This document shows positions 14,201-24,000 of a stretch of DNA of 64,000 bases, piece after piece. Each line of letters opens with the position of its first letter. Positions within the stretch are counted from its first letter, which is position 1. This DNA is from Chondrosia reniformis (taxonomy: Eukaryota; Porifera; Demospongiae; Chondrillida; Chondrillidae). The notes under the pieces were generated by a model that saw nothing but the letters and a program-made list of their open reading frames with translations, had not been told where the DNA came from and did not search any database. The position numbers and the translations under genes are program-made. The stretch covers positions 6,312,501-6,376,500 of the forward strand of contig OX359201.1 of NCBI GenBank assembly GCA_947172415.1, read 5' to 3'.

Positions 14201-17200
14201 GCACATGAGGGTCAATCAAATGGTAGTCACTTGTGATATGATGGTTTAGTAATTTGTAACAACCTTTGTCCACTTAAAGCATGCGACATCACAGATCAGG
14301 GTCACCTCAAATATGCATGTATGGATGAGCTATGAAATAATACTCTTCCATACTACACCTGCTAATTCAAGCACGGACTTATGTAGATGGGACTGAGAGA
14401 TGGACTGAGAGAATAATCGATATGGCTATATAATACATAGTGCATAAAACACATGTACAAAGTAGCTAGCCAACTTGCGAAATATGTAGCATGAATTGCA
14501 AAACTTCTGGGTATCTCAGAAAGAACTGAGTCTTCACAAAATATCCATCAAATAGTGGAAATTGGGAAATTGAGAGACATTTAATTGGATAAGCACTAGT
14601 TCCTATCAATGCCACGCTCAGTAAGTTAATTACAATAAAATAAATATCTAATTATTAGTAATGCATGTAAATTCCTATGTCAAATACATCAGAGGTACTA
14701 AAGAATGCCATGCATACAGTACGCACTTTCCATCTGGTGTACAAAGAACATATGTCCTTTACACATACACTACAAGTGTTGCATCCAGGCTAGATGTAAC
14801 TTGTATGACTTTCACATTTACGTCAGCCAATACATATTCTATTTTAAGTGATACATTCTTCTAGAATCACCAAACAGACAATGGACTGAAGAAACGACTA
14901 ACCGCAGGAAAATACAGAACAGGTGTATTGAACCGCAAGAAATTTCATGAACAGGTGCACGGATAAACAACAGATGGTGGATGACTGCTCCATTGGCGAT
15001 ATTTACAGAAAAGAATAATGCTTGCAATTATGTCAAATTGGAGTAGAATCAGACGAGTAAATCAAATCTATCGTATATTAATAGAACTACAACCGCAGGT
15101 AATACGAGACAAAAGGACTGTACACAGCATTACAATATCTATGTGAAAGCAAGGGTAGATTAATAAAATGATGTCACAATCAGAAATGTATATCAGACAG
15201 ATGGCGAGTGTCTACCTCTGGCAGTCTATCCAATAACACTTGAATTTAAATGACCAATTGAATCAAGCCAAACAGCTGGCCACTTTTCCTATTCTTAGGA
15301 GCTCCACATACTGTATAACACCTCCATTTCGAATACAATTACACATACTGTACTATATAGTAGTACGTCAACCGGGCGAAGTCACAAAGGTCTTAACTTG
15401 GCCTAGGAACTGATCCTTAATAAGTTTAAGGTCATCCAAACTCACCATCAGAGCACCATTGACAAGCCCTAAGGAGTACAAAACAGCTGTCAGTGGTTCT
15501 TTGATGATTTTTCCATCTAGAATGATCAGAAGGCACTCACTATGTAGTTGGTTTCCACTGCTTCTTATATAGACTTTGGTCCACTACTTCTTATATAGGA
15601 CTTTGGTCCACTACTTCTTATATAGGACTTTGGTCCACTGCTTCTTATATAGGACTTTGGTCCACTACTTCTTATATAGGACTTTGGTCCACTACTTCTT
15701 ATATAGGACTTTGGTCCACTACTTCTTATATAGGACTTTGGTCCACTACTTCTTATATAGGACTTTGGTCCACTACTTCTTATATAGGACTTTGGTCCAC
15801 TACTTCTTATATAGAACTTTGGTCTCACAGTGAAGATAAGACTTCGGTCGGTCACTTGGCTGATTTGGCATAGCACACTTCTGATTAGCCATAATAGACA
15901 GGTCATGGCCACGGCATGGGCAGTCTGCAATTGAGTCACAAGTTCTGTTACATCATATACGTACGTATGAATGATAAGGATCTGTAGTACTTGTTGCAAT
16001 CATTGGTTGGTTGATAATTTATTGCTGACAAAGACCTAAGGGTTGAAGCTTTCAATACATCTTGCTAATGTTCAAAATAATTATCAACCATATATAATAA
16101 TGACCTTTGATACATGCCATTAAGTAATGACCTTTGATACATGCCATTAAGTGAATACATGATAAAGGTGCCATTTTATTTCATGAAACTGCTGATAATA
16201 CTTCTCATTAAGTAATTAAATAAAAAAATGCATTTAATTATTTCATACGGTGTCAACTGTGATTATTATCTTATGTCACTCTGGATTTACCCCATCCACT
16301 CATAGCTCTTGTAGAGTGTAATATAAAGGTGAACTACAGTCTACTTGATGAGAACCAGGTGTGCCTCCTTTCCATTTGATTTGATGGTCAGTTCAAATAT
16401 CCATGCATCAATCTTAGCAAATGACCAAGCAGCGACCAACTATGTAACCATAGCTACATCTATTACATGAAAAATTGAGAACATAAAGGAAGAGAATCTC
16501 ATATGAAACTGCATCCTCCTCCAAAGCTCTTTAAGTAAATAGGGATAGGAAACCATCTCTTCTCTCAAGGTCAGCCATGTCCATACAGTACATTCCCCGT
16601 AGAGGGAAATGGTCTTGCAGATTGCTCATGTTTCAGAGAAGGGTCCTAATCTTTGATCAAAGGAGCTCCATCAGATGGAACAAGATGACATTCACCTTCC
16701 CTTGGATTGCTTCAATGTGAACTGATTGGTCTATTATAGACATGCCATCTCAACTATTTTCAAACAGCTAATTAACTCCCTCAGCCCCTCCTCTCTCCAG
16801 TCACTCCCTCAACACCTCCTCTCTCCAGTCATCCCCTCAGCCCCTCCCCTCTCCAGTCACTCCCTCAGCCCCTCCCTTCTCCAGTCATCCCCTCAGCCCC
16901 TCCTCTCTCCAGTCACTCCCTCAGCCCCTCCTCTCTCCAGTCACTCCCTCAGCCCCTCCTCTCTCCAGTCACTCCCTCAGCCCCTCCTCTCTCCAGTCAC
17001 TCCCTCAGCTCCTCCACTCTCCAGCCCCTCCCTTGGCCCCTCCTCTCTCTCTCCAGCCCCTCCTCTCTCTCTCCAGCCACTCCCTCGGCCCCTCCTCCCT
17101 CTCTCCAGCCACTCCCTCGGCCCCTCCTCCCTCTCTCCAGCCACTCCCTCGGCCCCTCCTCCCTCTCTCCAGCCACTCCCTCGGCCCCTCGGCCCCTCCT

Positions 17201-20200
17201 CCCTCTCTCCAGCCACTCCCTCGGCCCCTCCTCCCTCTCTCCAGCCACTCCCTCGGCCCCTCCTCCCTCTCTCCAGCCACTCCCTCGGTCCCTCCTCTCT
17301 CTCTCCAGCCACTCCCTCGGCCCCTCCTCCCTCTCTCCAGCCACTCCTCCAGTAGATCTGTAGTTTACATCATATGAATTCTGGAAACAAGGAGTGCGAG
17401 GAGTGCGAAGTATCTTTGTTATTATCTGATATTTTTACAATTAATGTTAATTTTCTCTTTATTATCTTTTCCTTTGATAACTAAAACTAGAAACCTCGAA
17501 AAGATATACTTTAGAGTAATTAAAGCAATGTTCATTTCTATAAAGATAATCACTAGTATTTGCCTATAATATTACCACACACAAATGAGTAATGATTAAT
17601 ATTTATATGCTAAGACAATGTTGCAAATATGGTCCCCTTGAAGAGGTAGGGAGGGCATTTGTCCCCTTGAAGAGGTAGGGAGGGCATTTGTCCCTTGAAG
17701 AGGTAGGGAGGGCATTTGTCCCCTTGAAGAGGTAGGGAGGGCATTTGTCCCCTTGAAGAGGTAGGGAGGGCATTTGTCCCTTGAAGAGGTAGGGAGGGCA
17801 TTTGTCCCCTTGAAGAGGTAGGGAGGGCAGTTGTCCCTTGAAGAGGTAGGGAGGGCATTTGTCCTCTTGAAGAGGTAGGGAGGGCATTTGTCCCTTGAAG
17901 AGGTAGGGAGGGCAGTTGTCCCTTGAAGAGGTAGGGAGGACATTTGTCCCTTGAAGAGGTAGGGAGGGCATTTGTCCTCTTGAAGAGGTAGGGAGGGCAT
18001 TTGTCCCTTGAAGAGGTAGGGAGGGCAGTTGTCCCCTTGAAGAGGTAGGGAGGGCAGTTGCCCCCTTGAAGAGGTAGGGAGGGCATTTGTCCCCTTGAAG
18101 AGGTAGGGAGGGCATTTGTCCCCTTGAAGAGGTAGGGAGGGCATTTGTCCCCTTGAAGAGGTAGGGAGGGCATTTGTCCCTTGAAGAGGTAGGGAGGGCA
18201 TTTGTCCCCTTGAAGAGGTAGGGAGGGCAGTTGTCCCTTGAAGAGGTAGGGAGGGCATTTGTCCCTTTGAAGAGGTACGGAGGACATTTGTCCCTTGAAG
18301 AGGTAGGGAGGACATTTGTCCCTTTGAAGAGGTAGGGAGGGCATTTGTCCCTTGAAGAGGTAGGGAGGGCATTTGTCCCCTTGAAGAGGTAGGGAGGGCA
18401 TTTGGCCCCTTTAAGAAACAAAAGTTGCTAATTTTTAAAACACATTAACCAGGTTGCCCTCCAAACTTCTGCTCTATTCCCTCCACTTGTGATATTTTCC
18501 GAAACAAACTCCAAGATACAGTGCGAAACTAATTACTACAGTTGATATTGTCCTCGGCAATGGCTTTGCATATACTCACATAATATTGTGTTTCTCCCGG
18601 AAACATAAACAAAAAAACAGGTAATTAGTCCAGTACTACAAAATTTCTTCTAAGCAGTCAACTATGGCTACATTAATCAGATTAATATAACAATACAGCA
18701 AATCTCCCTATATTTGCGCTTACCAACCGAACAAATATATTGTACTTACATATTTAGTCAACAGCGACAAATCTCTGTAAAAACAAATTTTATTAGGATT
18801 AAAGTGACATCAAGGCCTTTCTATATAAAATTCTCACAGCATCAAAACTGCTCACCAAAGGATGAAGTACTAAGTTTACATTTCTCATAATTTCTCAATT
18901 AGAAAGAGATCAAAGATATCTACAATGTGACTTCATGAAACATAACTGAATTATTTTTCAAAGTGATGATGCCATTAATTATCATCCATCCCATTTCATG
19001 TTTTAGTGTATATGTTTCACATCAGATACAGTCAAACAGAAATTCCCAGAAGAATAAGGTGACAATGGGATATATTTTAAAATCGAAACAACATACGATC
19101 GTTATATGATTAAACTGCCACACAATAAATATACAGGCGTTATGCAACAGCATGTAATATATCAATTAAATTTCATAGCTGGCTAGCTATATAATTATAT
19201 GTAAGAGACATTTAAAAGTTCATACTGTGTATCCCTCTCATCTGGGCACACGTGCACAGAAATATTTCAGAGTTGGCCTCTTAAAATAAGGGAAAGAACG
19301 AGGTCAGAGGAAGGTGTTCTGGTTGCTCAAAGGCCGGTGAGAAGGACGGTTTACTAGACTGAACCTTCATCTTAGTTGTAAGGTAGTAAAACAGTTAAAA
19401 ACCCACCATAACTCTGTCTTGTACTTCACTGAAGGTCAAATTTACACTATGGAAATAAGTAGACTAAACTATAATACATATTATATCAATGGGTGGATGG
19501 CTGGGTGGTTGGGTGGATGGCTGGGTGGTTGGGTGGATGGATGGGTGGTTGGGTGGATGGATGGGTGGTTGGGTGGATGGCTGGGTGGTTGGGTGGATGG
19601 CTGGGTGGTTGGGTGGATGGCTGGGTGGTTGGGTGGATGGCTGGGTGGATGGCTGGGTGGATGGCTGGGTGGTTGGGTGGATGGATGGGTGGATGGCTGG
19701 GTGGTTGGGTGGATGGCTGGGTGGTTGGGTGGATGGATGGGTGGTTGGGTGGATGGCTGGGTGGTTGGGTGGATGGCTGGGTGGTTGGGTGGATGGCTGG
19801 GTGGTTGGGTGGATGGCTGGGTGGTTGGGTGGATGGCTGGGTGGTTGGGTGGATGGCTGGGTGGTTGGGTGGATGGCTGGGTGGATGGCTGGGTGGATGG
19901 GTGGATGGCTGGGTGGTTGGGTGGATGGATCGATGGGTTGATTAGTGAAGGGCCGATGGATCTATGGACCATTATAGCTTAAGAACTTCACCACTCACAC
20001 TTTGTTAAATAGAAATGCTCTTCCAGTTGCTCCATGGAATCTCTGCAGACATACAAATATAAAAGCTCATCTCATTTTAATGACATGAAATTTCAAGTGA
20101 TACTTCTCTCAACACATGAGAAAACATGCTAATAAAATGCTGACCAATGTAAATATGGCCTCTCTCAAATCATGACCCAAGGATACCTCCACTAAGATTA

Positions 20201-20859
20201 GACCTTCAGGAGACCATGTTAATAAAATGGCCGGTCTGAACATCGCACAAATTGAGACTTACAATACTATATACATACCACTTCAAAGATAATGAATATC
20301 AGAAGAAATGGTCTTCTGGTTAATATGGTGATTTGACTTTTTTTATAAAAATACAGGTAGATTAATTAATTAATTAAGAGTAGCAATGAATGAAATGGGC
20401 AAAGTAAGGATGAGACCATAGCAACCAATTAAAACAATTAAAAACAGACTTAAGCCCTCTAATGTATAAGCAATGTTCAACAATGAGCTGTTTAACAATA
20501 TAAAAATTCACCAAAAGAAATCGACTTCTTTAACGTAAACATAAATCACGTTCTGGTTCGGTTCTTTGAACTTATAGTGATTAAAAATACGTATTTCTTT
20601 CTTTAAACACAACACACGTACGATTCGACCGTCATTTCATTAGAATATCAACTCTATAAAGTAGTAAGTACATATATATATATATATATCTTGTGAGTCA
20701 CAAAATATTCTCAAAGAACCACGACCACGAGGACAATGGTGTGTTCAAACTAGCACTTACAGTAGAAATGAGTTCGCCTCTGTTGGTTAATGGAGTGCTA
20801 CAATTATTACAGCAATAGATCCTTGATCCTCCTGGGTGTTCAAGGAATATTCGACCCAT
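5229..20859 (-). CDS. YPEL5: YPEL5, yippee-like zinc-binding protein
   Basis: Six small exons on the minus strand: 20761-20859, 19999-20042, 19407-19446, 8156-8224, 7896-7928 and 5229-5303. All junctions are GT-AG and phases agree, giving 119 residues against 121 in human YPEL5 as I recall it. The protein starts [20 protein letters not shown] and contains [45 protein letters not shown] and [19 protein letters not shown]. The two CxxC pairs (Cys17/Cys20 and Cys73/Cys76) are the zinc site of the Yippee fold. YPEL5 is associated with the CTLH/GID E3 ligase and centrosomal/spindle sites in vertebrates. The coding sequence is ordinary; the gene is not. Intron 3 alone is 11.2 kb, and minisatellites fill introns 2, 3 and 5. 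The start is 200 bp from the oppositely oriented bHLH-zipper gene B. Confidence 0.95.
6621..6690 (+). repeat. Tail fragment of the hammerhead-bearing dispersed repeat
   Basis: The blocks GAGTAGGCATAGCATGTAGG and AATGGTGTATTAGATTTTTC match, in inverse orientation, the region next to the hammerhead-like copy at 11.8 kb. No ribozyme core is present here. It lies in YPEL5 intron 5. Confidence 0.5.
7189..7306. repeat. Two adjacent perfect-stem palindromes
   Basis: The first (about 7189-7265) has arms built on GGTCATCCTATGGGAATTA with a loop of about 30 nt. The second (about 7268-7303) has arms GCAGGATTC..GAATCCTGC around a TATATA centre. The second overlaps the start of a pogo-like MITE copy (7296-7365). 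Probable MITE termini; the first could fold as a long hairpin RNA if transcribed. Confidence 0.6.
7509..7893. repeat. 16-bp minisatellite, about 24 copies, at the YPEL5 exon 5 donor
   Basis: The unit is CCAATGTGGGTGTGTK with C/T variants. The array ends at the 5' splice site of YPEL5 exon 5 (7896-7928, donor at 7891-7895 on the minus strand), so the first transcribed bases of intron 5 are repeat. Long open frames on both strands through the array are by-products of a repeat without stops and are not genes. Confidence 0.95.
9188..9279 (+). other. Short unassigned open frame in YPEL5 intron 3
   Basis: A 30-codon frame starting [15 protein letters not shown] and ending GKWGHC has non-repetitive, protein-like composition and lies on the strand opposite YPEL5. 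No homology recognised, no splice partners found, no promoter evidence. It may be chance. Confidence 0.15.
9460..9600 (+). ncRNA. Hammerhead-like ribozyme motif in a dispersed repeat, copy 1
   Basis: In order: GGGTCA (9493-9498), CTGATGA (9499-9505), a GGG/CCC-stemmed hairpin (9506-9520), GAAA (9521-9524), the self-complementary ACAGCTGT with cleavage triplet GTC (9530-9532), then TGGCCC (9533-9538). TGGCCC pairs with the first block (one G-U). This is the layout of a type-I hammerhead. The deviation is A/A instead of G-C at the base of stem II. The repeat continues downstream with a purine-rich stretch and a block related to TGTATCTTCATCCAAAGCTC. Confidence 0.55.
11740..11960 (-). ncRNA. Hammerhead-like repeat, copy 2 (minus strand)
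   Basis: Reverse complement of 11875-11928 gives GGGTCA, CTGATGA, stem II, GAAAC and TGGCCC as in copy 1, but a short duplication (CCAGAAAC) before stem III and GGCTATC in place of AGCTGTC disrupt the core. Flanks match the other copies: GGATGAAGATACAGGAGTC, then GCTATGCCTACTCTAT. Decayed copy. Confidence 0.5.
12766..12837 (+). pseudogene. tRNA-like sequence with shortened anticodon arm
   Basis: The acceptor arms GCAATCG/CAATTGC pair at six of seven positions. A D-arm GTTC..GAAC contains the A box (TAGTTCAGTGG), the T-arm TTGGG..CCCAG contains the B box (GGTTCAATTCC), and a T-run follows at 12831-12837. Only about 15 nt separate the D and T arms, too few for a full anticodon arm. It is therefore a tRNA pseudogene or a SINE head rather than a working tRNA. 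It lies in YPEL5 intron 3, on the opposite strand. Confidence 0.5.
13807..14022. mobile_element. Foldback element (long hairpin)
   Basis: Near-complete inverted arms start TTTGAGATGGTTCATCTTTT and end with their inverse at about 13994, followed by GTTTGGTGCAGTTAGAAGAAA. The central region carries GACCCTGGGGTCTTCTTCAG and its inverse. Same family as 24390-24612 and the fragment at 146-275. No coding capacity. Confidence 0.75.
15368..15560 (-). other. Candidate orphan exon in YPEL5 intron 3
   Basis: An open frame ending at a TGA (15368-15370) reads [15 protein letters not shown], then [14 protein letters not shown], then [14 protein letters not shown] and ends TFVTSPG. Composition is protein-like and non-repetitive. 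A good acceptor (TGATCATTCTAG) precedes ATGGAAAAATC, and a GTGAGT follows GCTCTGATG. It begins directly beside the 27-bp minisatellite. I could not connect it to YPEL5 (wrong phase, no similarity) or to any other gene. Confidence 0.3.
15566..15826. repeat. 27-bp minisatellite, about 10 copies
   Basis: The unit is TTCTTATATAGGACTTTGG plus TCCACTAC. Because 27 is a multiple of three the minus strand encodes a repeating IRSSGPKSY peptide in an open frame, but no start or splice context supports a protein. It lies in YPEL5 intron 3. Confidence 0.9.
16785..17350. repeat. Pyrimidine-rich compound minisatellite (28 and 32-bp units)
   Basis: It opens with units of CTCCCTCAGCCCCTCCTCTC + TCCAGTCA and changes to CTCCCTCGGCCCCTCC + TCCCTCTCTCCAGCCA. 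Strong strand asymmetry (C/T on +). Each unit contains a polypyrimidine tract followed by CCAG on the plus strand, antisense to YPEL5. No protein-coding support. Confidence 0.9.
17627..18413. repeat. 28/29-bp minisatellite, about 28 copies
   Basis: The unit is CCCCTTGAAGAGGTAGGGAG + GGCATTTGT with single-base indels, which is why all three minus frames stay open. It lies in YPEL5 intron 3. On the transcribed strand each unit contains CCTACCTCTTCAAGG. No coding support. Confidence 0.95.
19490..19935. repeat. 20-bp minisatellite filling YPEL5 intron 2
   Basis: The unit is GGGTGGATGGCTGGGTGGTT with GGAT/GGCT variants. Intron 2 runs from 19998 down to 19447, so this G-rich array (C-rich in the transcript) occupies nearly all of it, leaving about 45-60 bp at each end for splice sites and branch point. 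Confidence 0.95.
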
Positions 20860-21058
20860 ACCTTATGACGTCATCAATCAATCGCATGTGATTAATTTAA
20901 ACCTCTGTGGTCGGTGCGTACATAAACACAGCAATTCAAACGCTAGCCTTCAGATCCACTATGGGAGATGCAGCGATCGCAAGCTGTATTCTAGATAATA
21001 GCAGTTACAAGTGCTACGTTACATTTGCTATAGTGGCATGAAGTTGTTGCAGTACAGA
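20860..21058. promoter_or_regulatory. Bidirectional promoter YPEL5 / bHLH-zipper gene B
   Basis: 199 bp separate the divergent start codons. It contains one perfect CRE (TGACGTCA, 20866-20873). A short upstream frame in the bHLH direction (ATG at 20959) ends just after 21038 and may dampen translation. In-frame ATGs at 21011 and 21038 could extend the bHLH protein. Confidence 0.6.
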
Positions 21059-24000
21059 ATGGAAGGATCAAGCTCGCAATCTACCAAGCAACGACCGTCT
21101 GCAAGTGATTCCTCCAGCAACCAGAGCGTTCGCAGTAGCACTGACGACGAGGATGAAGACGAAGAATTGCTACGGCTGTACCACCAGAGGCCCCCCTCGC
21201 TAAGGATGACAGAGGATGGCAAGAAGGAAAGAGACCCAAAGTATCACTGTCTCATGGAAAAATTAAGGTAAGTGCAGCAGTTGAATGATCCATATTTAAG
21301 TGACATAATGCCAGTAGGCTGTCAATATAGAATATGTGCAGTATGAATGTTATATATACAGATATATATTATATATAGATAGATAATAGTTATCCTATAT
21401 AGTGATAACCACCATGGTCAAATTTGGCAACAAAAGGGGAGGAGCCAGGAATGGCCAACTTTATTGATGGCTAGGGTTTGGTTCTTGGAAAGTGTACATA
21501 AAGACTTCTGGCGTCTCAGATATACAAATGATTTCATTAGATTGGTTATTTGCATAACGTAGATGTGGTCTCCATGAGACACGCATCATATTCCACATTC
21601 CATTCCATAGTAAATTGCAGGATTCTCCCCTTTATATTGTTTCTTAATTATATGGTTTATGAATCTATGTTAAGGATATAAGAGAAGGGTTCATGGCCGC
21701 TTAGAATGATAGGAAAGTGTTGACATCATTGCTTTGATGTGACCACATTGATGATTGTGATTTCATCTACAGATGCAGCATCTGTATATTTGAGTGCCAC
21801 TTCAAAGTAACCCTAGTTTTTACAAGTAATATCTTAAATGTAGCTTATGGGCTATTGACTAAATTTCTGCAAACAAAATCTCTCATAAATTGCTACTTTT
21901 CCTCTAACGTGATCCTAATTACGTACTGTGACATCGTGTGACAAGAATTAGATCCTTCATCAGTAATGATTTCAGAAAGCCTTTCTCATTAATCGGATTA
22001 ATTGTGTATTATGTGAATTAATTTTTCTATAAATGATCCAAGAAAGCAATCAATTAAAAATTACTGATATTTACATATGTATATACGTAATGTGACAAAA
22101 GATATATATAACCGCACATGTCTGTGCAAGGGCTATAATGAAAAATGAATATTCACTGAAAGCTATTATGTTGGACCAGCCAAGTGACCCGACTTATCTT
22201 GGGGAACTGAAGTCCTATTAAATTGTAGCCAGAGATCTATGTATACAATTGAAATTCTAGGATGATTGTATGCAGAATTATCAGTTTAATTTTTGTTGGC
22301 TGAAGTCACTGTTTCTGCCTTTGTTCTACAAAAGGTCTGCTCCTTAGCTGGGATGCATTGCCAAGTGAAAAAGTATGTGCATCCTTTTAATGAAAGGATT
22401 CTTAATTGTAATTTAAATCAGAGCACATAAAGATGTGATAATATTGACAATGTGAGGTGTAGTTACCCGTTTTGTAGGACTTCCACCTCTCTGGGCTGTC
22501 ACCCGATGTGCAGAACCTGCACCTCTTTGAGCTGTCATTACATTTTTGTAGGACTATATATACGTATATGAATTTATTATTCATTTATCACTGTCTATAT
22601 GTATATATCAGAATCATTTGACTCCGGACTTTACCCTGTTCAGACTTCCATTTTATGCCATACTGATGAGTCCTCATGAGGAGAAAAATAGCTGTCTATG
22701 GTTCAACCATCTTTTTGAGTGTCTAAGGGGGTAAAGGTCTGGTTCCCATTAAGTGAACTTCATTAGCTCATTGCTACGTCAGGAGATAATAGTGGTAAAT
22801 CCATGGTGATGATAATCAAAGCTTTTAGATCAGTTTTAAGATCTTAAAGTTCTCAATTTTCTATCTATATACATATATACTGCACTAATGTGGTTGACCT
22901 AAGAAAATGGCAAACAATGTGGATGACATAGAGGCTTGACAATAAGCATTATAGACAATATATAATGAGGAATCAAACTACATACATTCATCTTCTTGTC
23001 AAATTAATTTTGCCCTCGGCCAGTATATATAATACACTCTAACCTCTGCTGCTTAAACTAATAGTATCAAATCTGTTACAGCTAGCTGTAGTAATAAACA
23101 AGTGAAGTACTAACACATGCATGCTGTCTGGCCCAGTGGACCAGAAGAAATAGAGAAGGGACTCTTGTATCCTATATATCTTTGTAGTATGTAGGAAAAT
23201 AGTATTTTGGATTACTCATACATACGTACATATATATCTTTCTATTTATATAGAAGAAAGCATACAAATCTAGCAGTTAAGAAGTTGAGAAAAACACTCA
23301 CCAAACCACCAATCAAATCTTCAATGATCCACACTATTGAGGCTGCAGTTAGAGACATTCAGGTACCATCTCAATTCAATTCAATGTTAAATTTCAGTTC
23401 CATAAATTATCTAGGCTTCAAGTGTTGAATGTGTAATTGATTATTATTTCATGGCTGGGCATTACCACACTCCGTAGTGATGCTACACTTGCTCTTCACA
23501 GAGTCCTTTGAAGCTGTATGTCACGTTGTATTGCGAAACAGTAATTAACTAATAATTCAGTACCAACACCAAGGAATGACGAATAAAATACTAGTTCACA
23601 TATTATACTGTATAAATTCATTGCTACGGTTATACTAGGTTACGAATTCTCACTGAGCTTATACGTACGTAGCACTGTAAACAACACTGAAATTTACTTT
23701 AAAAAAATCTAATGTTTCAATCCGTGGGTCTTCATCAGTGACATACGATGAGAAACTGTTTGAAGTAATTTCAGTGTTGTTTAAAGTGTTATGTATAAGA
23801 ATTCATAACCTAGTTTACATATGTATGTATATAAAACCACTTTTTTGTTTCCATGGCAACTTGTTATGCTTCCTGTATATGCTCTGTTTACAAGCACTAT
23901 ATTAATAGTAAACAAATTTCTGTTTTTAAAAAAGATTACAAGCACTATAATAGAATGGAAGTTACTGTATATATGTTGAGCTATCTATATATAAGTATGT

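Noticed and set aside
16726-17377. Proline/serine-rich and arginine/glycine-rich repeat proteins
   Set aside because: Frames open on both strands through a compound minisatellite with 28/32-bp units; no flanking coding sequence.
17596-18421. Three overlapping minus-strand frames of about 260 codons (PPYLFKG repeats)
   Set aside because: Indels of one base between 28 and 29-bp units keep all three frames open; this is a property of the repeat, not a gene.
18755-18781. Possible YPEL5 exon starting AGATTTGTC between good splice signals
   Set aside because: It begins like the expected Arg-Phe but hits a stop after six codons, and the true exon (19999-20042) was found upstream with full similarity.
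19419-19982. Tryptophan-rich repeat proteins ([10 protein letters not shown] type) and the antisense His/Pro frame
   Set aside because: A 20-bp array filling YPEL5 intron 2; the flanking exons belong to YPEL5 on the minus strand.
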